From an uncultured Bacteroidota bacterium (GTDB lineage: Bacteria > Bacteroidota > Bacteroidia > Flavobacteriales_D > Sanyastnellaceae): a DNA stretch of 64,000 bases. This document shows positions 41,399 to 51,766 of this stretch, piece by piece. The stretch's first letter is position 1. The number at the start of each line of letters is the position of its first letter. The notes under the pieces are model-generated. The model worked only from the letters and a program-made list of their open reading frames with translations, made no database searches and was not told the origin of the DNA. The stretch is from NCBI GenBank assembly GCA_903932685.1, contig CAIZGX010000001.1, forward strand, positions 46,200 to 110,199. The letters are read 5' to 3'. A program made the translations under genes and the position numbers.

Positions 41399-42117
41399 TA
41401 AAGATAATTGCCATTCATGGCTTTTTAGGAAACAATGAAATGTGGAAGGAATTACTCCCTTCCACTTTTTCTTTCTACACACCGCAAATGGCGGGACATG
41501 GCAACAAAGATTCTCTTCCGACAGACTCAATTGAAGATTTCGCGCAACACATTCTTCAACAAATAGATTTGGAAGAGTCAGACGAGTACATCTGGATTGG
41601 CCACTCCATGGGAGGATATGTGGCAGCGCATCTAGCAAAAACATTTTCAGATAAAACAAAAGCACTCGCCTTTTTTCATTCAACCGGAGATGCCGATAGC
41701 GAGTTAAAAAAACAAGACCGACTGCGCGCTATTGAAGCGGCCGAAAAGCACAAAGTACTATACGCAACAAATCTTATTGACGGCTTGTTTCACTCTGCCA
41801 ATGAACACAGAAATACAATAGACGAGCAACTTCAAAAAATTGAAAGCATGTCTGCTGAAAGTATTGTGCAAAGCTTGCGCGCTATGCGTGAACGAGAGTC
41901 TTCCATTTCATTTCTTATAACAGCAAAATTCCCAATATACTATTTCGCAGGAGCGAACGACAAAGTGCTTTCTTTAGAAAAAATGAACGCCGAATGGACC
42001 CTTCTTCCTTCAGCAAAAATCACCATTGTGCCCGAAATCGGACACATGGGACACATCGAGAATATTCCTGCTGCGAAAAAATTTATTGAGGAAGTACTTT
42101 CCGAGTTTGTTTCGTAA
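41395..42117 (+). CDS. alpha/beta hydrolase
   Basis: IHGFLGNNEMW, IGHSMGGYVA; ATG overlaps the upstream stop (ATGA). Confidence 0.88.
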   Translation: MIKIIAIHGFLGNNEMWKELLPSTFSFYTPQMAGHGNKDSLPTDSIEDFAQHILQQIDLEESDEYIWIGHSMGGYVAAHLAKTFSDKTKALAFFHSTGDADSELKKQDRLRAIEAAEKHKVLYATNLIDGLFHSANEHRNTIDEQLQKIESMSAESIVQSLRAMRERESSISFLITAKFPIYYFAGANDKVLSLEKMNAEWTLLPSAKITIVPEIGHMGHIENIPAAKKFIEEVLSEFVS

Positions 42118-42150
42118 ATTCACTACAAACTAACTTCTCAATTTTGCACC

Positions 42151-42978
42151 ATGTGTGGACGTTACGCCGTAGTTTCTAAAATTGAAGAAATTCAAAAAGC
42201 CTTTCGTGCTGAAATAGGCAAAGGAGTTGTGTTTAAACCCCAAGCCAATATCGGTGCTGGAAAACAAGGGCTAATTATTACGCAAGAAAACAAATCTGAA
42301 ATTCGGAATTCAACATTCGGATTTACACCTGCTTGGGCCGATAAGCCGAAGTACGTTTTGAACGCACGCGCAGAAGGTGATCACAACAAAGACAACTCAT
42401 TCTTTTTTTCCGGTTCGAAGGGCATTCTCGAAAAACCGTTCTTCCGAATTCCCATTCGAAGAAAGCGATGCTTGGTGATTGCCGATGCGTTTTACGAAGG
42501 CCCTGAACGTGGCGGATTGTCTCATCCGCATTGCGTCTTCCTTTCAACCGGCAGAATGCCGTTTGCCTTTGCTGGCGTTTACGATGAATGGAGAAATCCT
42601 TCAACGCAAGAAACTATGCACTCTTATGCTATTGTCACAACAGCTGCGCCTCCCGGCGTGCTTCTGCAAATCGGACACCCACGATGTCCGCTTATTCTTT
42701 CTAAACAACAAGAAGAACTGTGGCTCGATCCGCATGCGCATCTCGCTGATATCACTTCCATCCTTCAACCCGTTGTTGATCTTGAATTGAATGCTTATCC
42801 GGTAAGCACTGATATTAAAAACATTCATTCCGAAGGAAGTGATTTACTGAAGCCTACTGGGGATGCGCTTCTTCCGGAAACATCGTTCATCCTTCATCAA
42901 CACATTGAATTGTTTGGAATGGGAGAATCACGCGCGAAAAAAAGAAGAGAAAACGAAGGTCCTACCCTTTTCGATTAA
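42151..42978 (+). CDS. SOS response-associated peptidase (HMCES/YedK family)
   Basis: MCGRYAV catalytic Cys2, NARAE, HPRCPLIL. Confidence 0.92.
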   Translation: MCGRYAVVSKIEEIQKAFRAEIGKGVVFKPQANIGAGKQGLIITQENKSEIRNSTFGFTPAWADKPKYVLNARAEGDHNKDNSFFFSGSKGILEKPFFRIPIRRKRCLVIADAFYEGPERGGLSHPHCVFLSTGRMPFAFAGVYDEWRNPSTQETMHSYAIVTTAAPPGVLLQIGHPRCPLILSKQQEELWLDPHAHLADITSILQPVVDLELNAYPVSTDIKNIHSEGSDLLKPTGDALLPETSFILHQHIELFGMGESRAKKRRENEGPTLFD

Positions 42979-42980
42979 CT

Positions 42981-45929
42981 GTGCTTAACTCACATTCGTA
43001 TTACAGCTTGCGCTACGGAATATTAACCGTAGAGAACATCATTGAACTCGCCGTACAAAACGAATCCGAATTTGTTGCACTTACGGAAATAAATTCCACA
43101 ACAACGCTCCACGATTTTCTTCGACTTTCGAAAAAAAATAACATACGTCCACTGTGGGGAGTTGACTTCCGAAATGATGCGAATCAAGTATTCTTAGCCT
43201 ATGCCTGCAACTCAGCTGGAATAAATGAACTCGCCACATTCCTTTCGGAACATCTGCATCAGAAAAAAGAATTCGAAACGCGCGCACCACAATGGAAAAA
43301 TTGCGTGACGATTTATCCGTTCGAAAACTTTAAAAAGAATGCATTCAATTTGAATGAAACAGAATTCCTCGGTGTGACTTCTGCCGATCTTCCCATCTTT
43401 GAACGAAGTGAATGGAAATCGCAACGAGAAAAAGTGCTCGCTTTTCAGACTTCTACTTTTCAATCGCAGCGGCACTTCAACATGCATCAATTGCTGCGAT
43501 GCATAGAGAACAATATTTTATTGAGCAGACTTCAACTTTCTCAACATGGTAAAAGACGCGATGTTTTTCTTTCGCGAAACGAATTCGAATCGCAATTCGA
43601 AGGTGCGCCTGATCTATTGAAAAATACCTTTCAATTTTCAGAAAATTTTTGTTGGAAGGAAGAGGTTAATCACGCCGTTTCAAAAAATCAAAACACTTTC
43701 ACAGGATCTTTAGAAGAGGATATGAATCTTCTTCGACAACTCACGCAAGAAGGTCTTGCTTATCGTTATGGAAACAAACCGAACAATCATTCGGTTATTC
43801 AAGAACGCATTCAAAAAGAACTCGAAATTATTGAGCAGAAAAATTTCGTTTCTTATTTTTTAATCAACTGGGACATCACGCAATTCGCAAGAGACCGCGG
43901 ATACTACTACGTAGGCCGTGGAAGCGGTGCCAACAGCGTCATTGCATACCTGCTTCGCATTACAGATGTAGACCCGATTGAACTCGATTTGTACTTCGAA
44001 CGGTTCATTAATCTATACAGACAAAACCCACCTGATTTCGACATTGATTTTTCGTGGACCGATAGAGAAGAGATTACTGAATACATTTTCGAGCGGTTTC
44101 AAAATGTAGCGCTGCTCGGAGCTTACAACACCTTTCAATACAAAGCCGTAGTTCGTGAATTGGGAAAGGTATTCGGACTTCCCATTGAAGAAATTGAATC
44201 TTTAAGCAGTGGAAAATTCAATCCGAATAACCTCGATAAGAACCAGCAGAATGTCATGCGCTACGCTTCTTTCCTACAGGATTTCCCGAATAGCCTGAGT
44301 ATTCATTCGTGTGGAATTCTCATTTCGAATGAACCCATTCATAATTATTCCGCAACGTTTCTTCCGCCGAAAGGACATCCAACGGTTATGTTCGACATGG
44401 TGGTTGCGGAAGACATTGGTCTTCACAAATTCGACATTCTTTCACAACGCGGATTAGCGAAAATCAAAGAAGCGGTTCAGTTAGTGAAAGAAAGATATCC
44501 GCTTCGCGAAATAGATTTACACCAAGTTGCGCCACTCAAGCAAGACGAGCGCATCAAAGATTTGCTTCGCAACGCAAAAGCCATCGGATGCTTCTATGTT
44601 GAATCTCCCGCCATGCGCATGCTGCTTACCAAACTTCAGGTAGATGATTACTTGGGATTGGTCGCAGCAAGTTCGGTCATTCGTCCGGGTGTGAGCAGCA
44701 GCGGTATGATGAAAGAATTCATTCACCGTCATCGCGATCCGAAAGCCCGCGAACGCGCGCATCCGCAGCTGCTCGCGATTATGCCTGAGACATACGGGGT
44801 AATGGTTTATCAGGAAGACGTGATTAAAGTTGGACACTACTTCGGTGGGCTCACCTTGGCTGAGGCCGATGTGCTACGCAGAGGCATGAGTGGGAAGTTT
44901 CGTGGAAGAGAAGAATTCGAACGAACCAAAGAATCGTTTTTCGAAAAAGCAATTTCGAAAGGAAATGCACTCAACGATGTTGCGGAAATTTGGAGACAGA
45001 TTGAAAGTTTCGCTGGATATGCCTTCGCGAAAGGACACAGCGCAAGCTATGCGGTTGAAAGTTATCAGAGTTTGTTTCTGAAGGCCTACTATCCCATTGA
45101 ATACATGACAGCTACGCTGAATCATTTCGGCGGATTTTACGACACCGAAATTTATGTGCTTGAAGCTATGAAGCACGGCGCGAAAATTTCTGCGCCATGT
45201 ATTTGGGAAAGCGATGCCACGTGCGTACTTCATGGCAATGAAATTATTTTGGGATTCGGATTGGTGAAAAGTCTAGAAACGAATACCATCATTCGCATTC
45301 TTAAACTTCGTCAGAATGAAGGCATTCGCAGCATTGCTCAACTCATGGATCAAGCGCATGTGTCTGTTGAACAAATGAGTCTGCTCATTCGCATTGGTGC
45401 TTGTCGGAAATTCAACAAACCGAAAAAAGATTTGTTGTGGGAAACACACTTTCATGGCAATCCAGATAAACCTGAAATAGGACCGTCGCTCTTCGAAGAA
45501 CCAGAGAAGAATTTAACGCTACCTAAATTTCATGACGATTGGTTAGAGACTGCTTTCGATGAAATGGAACTCATTGGATTTCCGCTATGCTCCCCCTTTG
45601 AATTAGCATCTGAAGAACTTACGGTTACCGAAGTATCGGCGCAACTTCCCTTCCACCTAAACAAAAAAATTTCCGCGGTTGGGTATCTTGTTAATGTGAA
45701 GAAGACGCGAACGAATAAAGGAGAACTCATGGGTTTCGGAACCTTCCTAGACAAAGACCTTCAATTCTTCGACACAGTGCACTTTCCAAACAGCTCGTCG
45801 TTCGGCAACTTCAGAGGCAGAGGTATTTACAAGATCACAGGAACCGTCCTGGAAGAGTTCGGCGCCTATTCAATCGAGTGCACCGAACTCGAAAAAATTC
45901 CCTTCAAAAAAGACCCGCGATACATTTAA
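42981..45929 (+). CDS. DNA polymerase III alpha-like (DnaE, accessory/translesion type)
   Basis: 982 aa; PDFDIDFSW and HKFDILSQRGL catalytic motifs, GKFRGREEFE, GYAFAKGHSASYAVESYQSLFLKAYYP, C-terminal OB fold; GTG start 2 nt after the HMCES stop. Confidence 0.9.
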   Translation: MLNSHSYYSLRYGILTVENIIELAVQNESEFVALTEINSTTTLHDFLRLSKKNNIRPLWGVDFRNDANQVFLAYACNSAGINELATFLSEHLHQKKEFETRAPQWKNCVTIYPFENFKKNAFNLNETEFLGVTSADLPIFERSEWKSQREKVLAFQTSTFQSQRHFNMHQLLRCIENNILLSRLQLSQHGKRRDVFLSRNEFESQFEGAPDLLKNTFQFSENFCWKEEVNHAVSKNQNTFTGSLEEDMNLLRQLTQEGLAYRYGNKPNNHSVIQERIQKELEIIEQKNFVSYFLINWDITQFARDRGYYYVGRGSGANSVIAYLLRITDVDPIELDLYFERFINLYRQNPPDFDIDFSWTDREEITEYIFERFQNVALLGAYNTFQYKAVVRELGKVFGLPIEEIESLSSGKFNPNNLDKNQQNVMRYASFLQDFPNSLSIHSCGILISNEPIHNYSATFLPPKGHPTVMFDMVVAEDIGLHKFDILSQRGLAKIKEAVQLVKERYPLREIDLHQVAPLKQDERIKDLLRNAKAIGCFYVESPAMRMLLTKLQVDDYLGLVAASSVIRPGVSSSGMMKEFIHRHRDPKARERAHPQLLAIMPETYGVMVYQEDVIKVGHYFGGLTLAEADVLRRGMSGKFRGREEFERTKESFFEKAISKGNALNDVAEIWRQIESFAGYAFAKGHSASYAVESYQSLFLKAYYPIEYMTATLNHFGGFYDTEIYVLEAMKHGAKISAPCIWESDATCVLHGNEIILGFGLVKSLETNTIIRILKLRQNEGIRSIAQLMDQAHVSVEQMSLLIRIGACRKFNKPKKDLLWETHFHGNPDKPEIGPSLFEEPEKNLTLPKFHDDWLETAFDEMELIGFPLCSPFELASEELTVTEVSAQLPFHLNKKISAVGYLVNVKKTRTNKGELMGFGTFLDKDLQFFDTVHFPNSSSFGNFRGRGIYKITGTVLEEFGAYSIECTELEKIPFKKDPRYI

Positions 45930-46040
45930 GAGGGTTCTATTAACCAACGCATCTGAATAACTCAAATTCGAAGGTCAAAAATTCTTGGGCAATTCTTTCC
46001 AAATTTGAACGTTACAATAAACACACAGATTCGAAAAATT

Positions 46041-46709
46041 ATGGAGTCAGCTATTTTATTTCTTCAAGCACCCGTTGCTGAAAGTTCAGATAAACTATCA
46101 ATCACAGACTTAGTTCTTAAAGGTTGGTATATCTACATTCCGCTTTTAATCATGAGCGTAATAACCATTTATATCTTCGTTGAAAGATGGCTCACTGTTG
46201 CGAAGGCGAACAAAGAAGATTCAAACTTCATGACCAACATTAAGCAATACATCAATCAAGGAAAATTAGATTCTGCCAAAAACCTTTGCGCAACAACCAA
46301 CACCCCGGTTGCACGTATGATTGGAAAAGGAATTGTGCGCATTGGCAAACCTTTGGAAGACATCAAAGGTGCCATTGAGAATTCCGGGAAATTAGAAATT
46401 TCAAATCTCGAGAAGAACACCTCCATTCTTGCCATCATTGCATCTATTGCTCCGATGTTTGGATTCTTAGGAACGGTTATCGGAGTTATTACAATTTTCC
46501 ACGACATTTCAAACGTTGGTAAAATTGAAATCGGAGTGGTGTCGCAAGGTCTTTACATTAAAATGATTTCTTCTGCAGCCGGATTGGTTGTGGGTATGTT
46601 GGCTTACGTTGCTTACAACACGCTAGTAACGCGCATTGGAAGACTCGTGAATACCATGGAATCACACGCCGTAGAGTTTGTAGACATTCTTGACGAACCC
46701 ATGAACTAA
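46041..46709 (+). CDS. exbB: MotA/TolQ/ExbB proton channel family protein
   Basis: LEKNTSILAIIASIAPMFGFLGTVIGVITIFHDI. Start set to ATG 46041. Confidence 0.92.
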   Translation: MESAILFLQAPVAESSDKLSITDLVLKGWYIYIPLLIMSVITIYIFVERWLTVAKANKEDSNFMTNIKQYINQGKLDSAKNLCATTNTPVARMIGKGIVRIGKPLEDIKGAIENSGKLEISNLEKNTSILAIIASIAPMFGFLGTVIGVITIFHDISNVGKIEIGVVSQGLYIKMISSAAGLVVGMLAYVAYNTLVTRIGRLVNTMESHAVEFVDILDEPMN

Positions 46710-46720
46710 TAGGAGGCACC

Positions 46721-47119
46721 ATGAACTTCGGAAGAAAACACAAAGTACACATTGAGTCTGGCATGTCCACGCTCTCTGACATCATCTTCATGTTGCTTAT
46801 CTTTTTCATCATCGCCAGTGCGGGTGCTGTACAAGAATTGTCTGCACAAATAGACAAGCCTCAAGCAGGAAATGGAAAAGAAAATCCAGCGGGAATCTCA
46901 GTAACCATTACAAAAGACATGGCCTACAGTTTAAACGGCACTCCGTCTGAAAAAGCAGTCATCTTGAATCAACTTCAAGAACAGCTTAGTGCTTCAGAAG
47001 ACAAGCGAGTGCTCTTGCGCGTAGACCGTTCTGTTCCTACTGGAGAAACCATTGAAATATTTTCAGGCATACAAGCCATTGGAGGAACTCCCTTCATTGC
47101 AACTGAAAAAGCAAACTAA
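46721..47119 (+). CDS. exbD: ExbD/TolR family biopolymer transporter
   Basis: IESGMSTLSDIIFMLLIFFIIAS. Confidence 0.9.
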   Translation: MNFGRKHKVHIESGMSTLSDIIFMLLIFFIIASAGAVQELSAQIDKPQAGNGKENPAGISVTITKDMAYSLNGTPSEKAVILNQLQEQLSASEDKRVLLRVDRSVPTGETIEIFSGIQAIGGTPFIATEKAN

Positions 47120-47898
47120 TGACCGAAGAAAAGAAAAATAAAATTATTGGTGCAGCAGCAAGCGGTGGTGCTCACTTGCTTATTTTACTGCTTGTTTTTC
47201 TTTTACTCGCCTCAGCTCCTCCTATTGAAAAAGAAGAAGAGCCTGGAGGTGGTGGCGGTGGAAATCCCGCAGGTGAAGGACAAGGCTCGGCAGAAGGTGA
47301 AGCTGGCGGTGCAATTGTTCCTGTTGAAATTGCTTTCGCACCAATGCCCGAATCTTATTTGGGTGCCGACATTTCAGCTCCAACTATTTCAGAAAGCAAA
47401 ACTCCGGTTGATAATCGGAACAAACCTTCAACCGACCGCACACAAACCGCGCAAACCAATCCACAACCTTCAGCGCTCGACAACATGCTAGACCAACTGA
47501 ATGGTGGTGGCGGAAGCGACGCAAGCAACGGCGGAGGAGATGGTGGAACAGGAGGCGGAACAGGTGGTGGAGATGGAGGTGGAAACGGTCCTGGTTCAGG
47601 CAACTATACAGGAACCGGATTTGGGAACGGAACAAGTTGGTCACTTAAAGGAAGAGGCAACTTAACCCCACCAAGCACATCTAAAAAGCCAACTGCCAAT
47701 GGTAAAGTGGTTGTAAGTATTACAGTAGACAAAAATGGAAAAGTAACGAAAGCAACGGTTGTAAATTCAAACATCACGGTAGATGTTCCCTACAACAACG
47801 GGTTAGCCTTGGAAGCTGCGCGCAAATGCACTTTTACCGGTTCGAATAGCTCCACTCCGCAAACAGGCACAATTACTATTGTGTTGTCTGTAAAATAA
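47119..47898 (+). CDS. TonB-like energy transducer with Gly-rich linker
   Basis: N-terminal TM, Gly-rich spacer, C-terminal GKVVVSITVDKNGKVTKATVV....ALEAARKCTF TonB-like fold. Confidence 0.8.
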   Translation: MTEEKKNKIIGAAASGGAHLLILLLVFLLLASAPPIEKEEEPGGGGGGNPAGEGQGSAEGEAGGAIVPVEIAFAPMPESYLGADISAPTISESKTPVDNRNKPSTDRTQTAQTNPQPSALDNMLDQLNGGGGSDASNGGGDGGTGGGTGGGDGGGNGPGSGNYTGTGFGNGTSWSLKGRGNLTPPSTSKKPTANGKVVVSITVDKNGKVTKATVVNSNITVDVPYNNGLALEAARKCTFTGSNSSTPQTGTITIVLSVK

Positions 47899-47902
47899 TC
47901 TT

Positions 47903-49126
47903 GTGAATTACGAAGAAGCCGTAGAATATCTTTTCTCGCAGCTACCTATGTTTCATCGCATTGGAGCTGCAGCTTATAAACCCGACATCGGGAACATTTC
48001 ACAACTAAGCGCAGCTCTTGGAAACCCGCATTTGAAATTTCCTGTGGTGCACATTGCAGGCTCCAACGGAAAAGGATCCACCTCACACCTCACAGCATCC
48101 GTTTTAATGGAAGCGGGATACAAGGTTGGACTCTTTACCTCTCCTCATCTCAAAGACTACCGTGAACGCATTCGTGTGAATGGAAAAAAAATTGACCCTT
48201 CCTTTGTTGCAGACTTTGTTGCGCAATCGAAAGAATCGTGGAAAAACATCGAGCCTTCTTTCTTTGAAATTACCACAGCTCTTGCCTTTCATTATTTCGC
48301 GGAAGAAAAAGTAGACATCGCCGTAATTGAAGTGGGTATGGGTGGAAGACTCGACAGCACCAACGTTGTTCATCCTGTCGTGACAGCCATAACATCTATT
48401 AGCAAAGACCACATGCAGTTTCTTGGAGATACGCTCGAATTAATTGCGAAAGAAAAAGCAGGAATTATCAAAGAAAAAATTCCAGTTGTTATAGGTGAAA
48501 TTCCATCAGGAGCGAGACAAGAAATTATTGAAATAGCGAAACTGAAAAACGCACCGCTTACAATCAGCGCTTCCCTACTCCCACCAAAATCAGCGCTTGA
48601 AGGAAGCTATCAACTCTTCAATGAAAAAACTTCATTCGGAATTTTACTTCAACTTAAAAAATTGAATTGGAATATTTCGAATGAAAATATTGAAAATGGA
48701 TTTCTTCGCGTGATTGAAAACACCCATCTCATGGGACGTTGGCAAGTACTTGGCACCCATCCACTAACTGTTGCCGAAGTAGCGCACAACGAAGAAGGAA
48801 TTACTTTTTTGGTTGAAAAACTAAAAACGCTTTCATTCAAGAAACTTCACATCGTAATTGGTATGGTGAACGACAAAGACCATTCGCAAGTGTTGTCATT
48901 ATTACCAAAAGAAGCGGAATACTATTATGTTCAAGCCGATATTCCTCGTGCACTTCCGAAAGAAGAGCTTCAAGCAAAAGCTTTAGAATTTATGTTGAAG
49001 GGAAGCTGCTATGTGAACGTTCATTCGGGTTTGGAAGCAGCAAAATCAGCCAGTTCCAATGACGATTTAATCGTAGTCACCGGCTCAATTTTCACCGTGG
49101 CTGAAATACTTCCGGAAGAAGATTAA
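47903..49126 (+). CDS. folC: bifunctional folylpolyglutamate/dihydrofolate synthase
   Basis: [36 protein letters not shown]. Confidence 0.93.
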   Translation: MNYEEAVEYLFSQLPMFHRIGAAAYKPDIGNISQLSAALGNPHLKFPVVHIAGSNGKGSTSHLTASVLMEAGYKVGLFTSPHLKDYRERIRVNGKKIDPSFVADFVAQSKESWKNIEPSFFEITTALAFHYFAEEKVDIAVIEVGMGGRLDSTNVVHPVVTAITSISKDHMQFLGDTLELIAKEKAGIIKEKIPVVIGEIPSGARQEIIEIAKLKNAPLTISASLLPPKSALEGSYQLFNEKTSFGILLQLKKLNWNISNENIENGFLRVIENTHLMGRWQVLGTHPLTVAEVAHNEEGITFLVEKLKTLSFKKLHIVIGMVNDKDHSQVLSLLPKEAEYYYVQADIPRALPKEELQAKALEFMLKGSCYVNVHSGLEAAKSASSNDDLIVVTGSIFTVAEILPEED

Positions 49127-50037
49127 TCTGCGATTGTCGATTGAATGTGCGCTAAGCCAGCACGCATAAGCGGTGTCTTTCCAAATACAGCATGAAAAGT
49201 TTCTTCTGTCATTTCCTTCCATTCACTTTTTGAAAGATTCAAGCGCTCGGGTTCAGCAAAAAAACGAGGCTCGTTGTGTTGAATAGAGAAGCGATTCCAT
49301 GGGCAAACATCCTGACACACATCGCAACCAAAAGCCCAGTCATCTAACTTTTCCTTCCATTCGCTTGGAACACTCTCTTTCAATTCAATGGTGAAATAAG
49401 AAATGCATTTACTTCCGTCTACGATTTTATCTCCAACAATAGCGCCTGTCGGACAAGCGTCTATGCAGGCTGTGCAGGTACCGCAATGATCAGTCACAAG
49501 CGTATCGGTATCTAAATTCAAATCGAGAATGAGTTCTGCTAAAAAGAAAAAAGAACCCCTCTGTTTTGAAATCAAATTGCTATTTTTTCCAACCCAACCT
49601 AATCCAGATTTAGCGGCCCAAGCCTTTTCCAAGACAGGCGCGCTATCCACGAACACCCTTCCTCCTACTTCACCAATTTGCTCACGAATGAGTTCAACAA
49701 ATTGAAACAGTTTGTCTTTCACCACAACATGATAATCTTCGCCCCATGAGTACTTCGAAATTTTGGGCACCGCCGAATCTTGTGTTTCCTTGGGGTAATA
49801 ATTGAACATAAGCGAAACAACACTCTTCGCGCCGGGAACCAACAAAGTCGGGTCTAGTCGCTTGTCGAAATGGTTCTCCATGTAATGCATTTCGCCGTGC
49901 ATATTCTGTTTCAGCCATTGCTCGAGCCGCGGCGCTTCTTCTGATAAATATTCCGCCTTCGAAATTCCACAATGCGCAAACCCCAATTGATTTGCAATTC
50001 CTTTAACAATGCGTGTATGTTCCGATTGATTCAACAC
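49123..50037 (-). CDS. queG: epoxyqueuosine reductase
   Basis: [16 protein letters not shown] and [11 protein letters not shown] Fe-S motifs. Confidence 0.95.
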   Translation of the reverse strand: MLNQSEHTRIVKGIANQLGFAHCGISKAEYLSEEAPRLEQWLKQNMHGEMHYMENHFDKRLDPTLLVPGAKSVVSLMFNYYPKETQDSAVPKISKYSWGEDYHVVVKDKLFQFVELIREQIGEVGGRVFVDSAPVLEKAWAAKSGLGWVGKNSNLISKQRGSFFFLAELILDLNLDTDTLVTDHCGTCTACIDACPTGAIVGDKIVDGSKCISYFTIELKESVPSEWKEKLDDWAFGCDVCQDVCPWNRFSIQHNEPRFFAEPERLNLSKSEWKEMTEETFHAVFGKTPLMRAGLAHIQSTIAD

Positions 50038-51056
50038 TAGAACAATTCGCCAGGATTATTTCTAATCTTGCCCAAATGCTTGTAGGTAAGATCTGTCAAT
50101 TGCCTCCCACGCGGTGTGCGAGTTAAGAAGCCTTCTTGAATAAGGAATGGTTCGTAAACTTCTTCAATGGTTCCTGCATCTTCGCCAACAGCAGTTGCTA
50201 TTGTAGTAAGTCCGACAGGCCCCCCATTGAATTTGTTCATCATAGTCATCAATATCTTATTGTCCATTTCATCAAGTCCCAAAGTGTCTACATTCAATGC
50301 ATTCAATGACATTTGAGTTATGTTAATCTCAATCGTTCCATCGCCCTTAATCTGAGCGAAATCTCTAACACGACGAAGAAGTGCATTTGCAATACGCGGT
50401 GTTCCGCGACTTCTACGCGCTATTTCGTAGGCCGCGTCAGGTGTAATTGGTATTTTCAAAATAGCAGAGCTACGCTCAACAATATCTGTCAATGTCTTCG
50501 AATCGTAATAAGAAAGTCTCGCATTAATTCCGAAACGTGCGCGCAATGGAGCGGTCAGCAATCCACTTCGAGTGGTGGCTCCAACAAGCGTAAACGGATT
50601 CAAATTAATCTGAACCGAACGAGCATTCGGCCCTGTATCAATAACCAAGTCAATGCAAAAATCTTCCATAGCGCTGTAGAGATATTCTTCTACAACTGGA
50701 CTTAAGCGATGAATTTCATCAATAAACAAAACATCATTCGCTTCGAGATTCGTAAGCAAACCCGCTAGGTCAGCCGGCTTGTCTAAGACAGGTCCAGAAG
50801 TTGTTTTAATACCAACTCCCATTTCCAAAGAAACAATGTACGCTAAGGTTGTTTTTCCTAAACCTGGAGGTCCGTGAAGCAACACGTGATCTAGTGACTC
50901 CCCGCGCAATTTTGCTGCTTGAACAAATATTTGCAGGTTGTCAAGTACTTGTTTCTGTCCCGTGAAATCCTCAAATGATTTGGGTCTCAGGACTCTTTCT
51001 AAATCCTTATCTGTTGTGCCTTCAGCTTCGTCTCTTATATCGAAATCTTCACTCAT
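50037..51056 (-). CDS. ruvB: Holliday junction ATP-dependent helicase RuvB
   Basis: [46 protein letters not shown]. Confidence 0.97.
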   Translation of the reverse strand: MSEDFDIRDEAEGTTDKDLERVLRPKSFEDFTGQKQVLDNLQIFVQAAKLRGESLDHVLLHGPPGLGKTTLAYIVSLEMGVGIKTTSGPVLDKPADLAGLLTNLEANDVLFIDEIHRLSPVVEEYLYSAMEDFCIDLVIDTGPNARSVQINLNPFTLVGATTRSGLLTAPLRARFGINARLSYYDSKTLTDIVERSSAILKIPITPDAAYEIARRSRGTPRIANALLRRVRDFAQIKGDGTIEINITQMSLNALNVDTLGLDEMDNKILMTMMNKFNGGPVGLTTIATAVGEDAGTIEEVYEPFLIQEGFLTRTPRGRQLTDLTYKHLGKIRNNPGELF

Positions 51057-51062
51057 AAACTT

Positions 51063-51725
51063 CTAATTAGATTCCATAATTTTTTTACCCATTTCATCTA
51101 AATGGAACAATTCTGCCCAACCGTATGGGTTTAGACTTAGCCGCACCACAAAGTTGGGTGAAGTTAAGCGCTGATCAATGTAATTGTTATTCTTCAACAT
51201 AATTCTATAACCGAATCCTGCACCCACCTCGAATAAATTCGCAATGTCATAACTGAAACTCATGGCAGGCTCATAAAGAATGACGTGACCTTCATTCAAT
51301 TTTACACGATTACCTTCCGCATCATTGTACTTCAAAAAACTTTTTCCGAATCCCAGTTGAATAGGCAAAGTTCCTTTCCAATGTCCACTCTTAAAAAAAT
51401 CGAATTCGGCATACGGACCAAAATAGCGCAATTCGAATTCACAGAGCTTCGAACTTCCATTTTCCAAATCCACATTTTTATAGACCCCGTTCGACAACCA
51501 ATTGTATCCAAAGCCAAGGACAAGTGTTTCGTTAAATTCCGCACCTATCTTCAATGCTTGGGTGTTGAACGTTCTTCCTCCAATGAAGGTTCCCCAAGTG
51601 TCCCACTTCGCAGTCGCTATTGGTTTTCCCTCAAAAACACCTTTGAATGAATCTTGAAGATTAACGGGCTGTGCAAAAAGGGTGATTCCGGCAGCGATAA
51701 ATATTATGACAAAAAAAATCCGCAT
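51063..51725 (-). CDS. hypothetical outer-membrane beta-barrel-like protein
   Basis: Signal peptide MRIFFVIIFIAAGITLFAQ; alternating beta pattern. Alternative start ATG 51767 overlaps the coxA stop. Confidence 0.55.
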   Translation of the reverse strand: MRIFFVIIFIAAGITLFAQPVNLQDSFKGVFEGKPIATAKWDTWGTFIGGRTFNTQALKIGAEFNETLVLGFGYNWLSNGVYKNVDLENGSSKLCEFELRYFGPYAEFDFFKSGHWKGTLPIQLGFGKSFLKYNDAEGNRVKLNEGHVILYEPAMSFSYDIANLFEVGAGFGYRIMLKNNNYIDQRLTSPNFVVRLSLNPYGWAELFHLDEMGKKIMESN

Positions 51726-51746
51726 CGTTCTAAGATACGGATTTTT
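51711..51746 (-). terminator. terminator-like hairpin downstream of coxA overlapping next gene start
   Basis: Minus strand AAAAAATCCGTATC-TTAGAAC-GATGCGGATTTTTTTTG; the ATG of MRIFF lies in the 3' arm. Confidence 0.75.
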
Positions 51747-51766
51747 TAATTTATGAAAGCTATTCA

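Noticed and set aside
47355-47644. Minus-strand Pro-rich and Leu/His-rich ORFs (82 and 86 aa)
   Set aside because: They are antisense to the Gly-rich TonB spacer; GGN repeats read backwards give CCN (Pro) codons, so the composition is an artefact.
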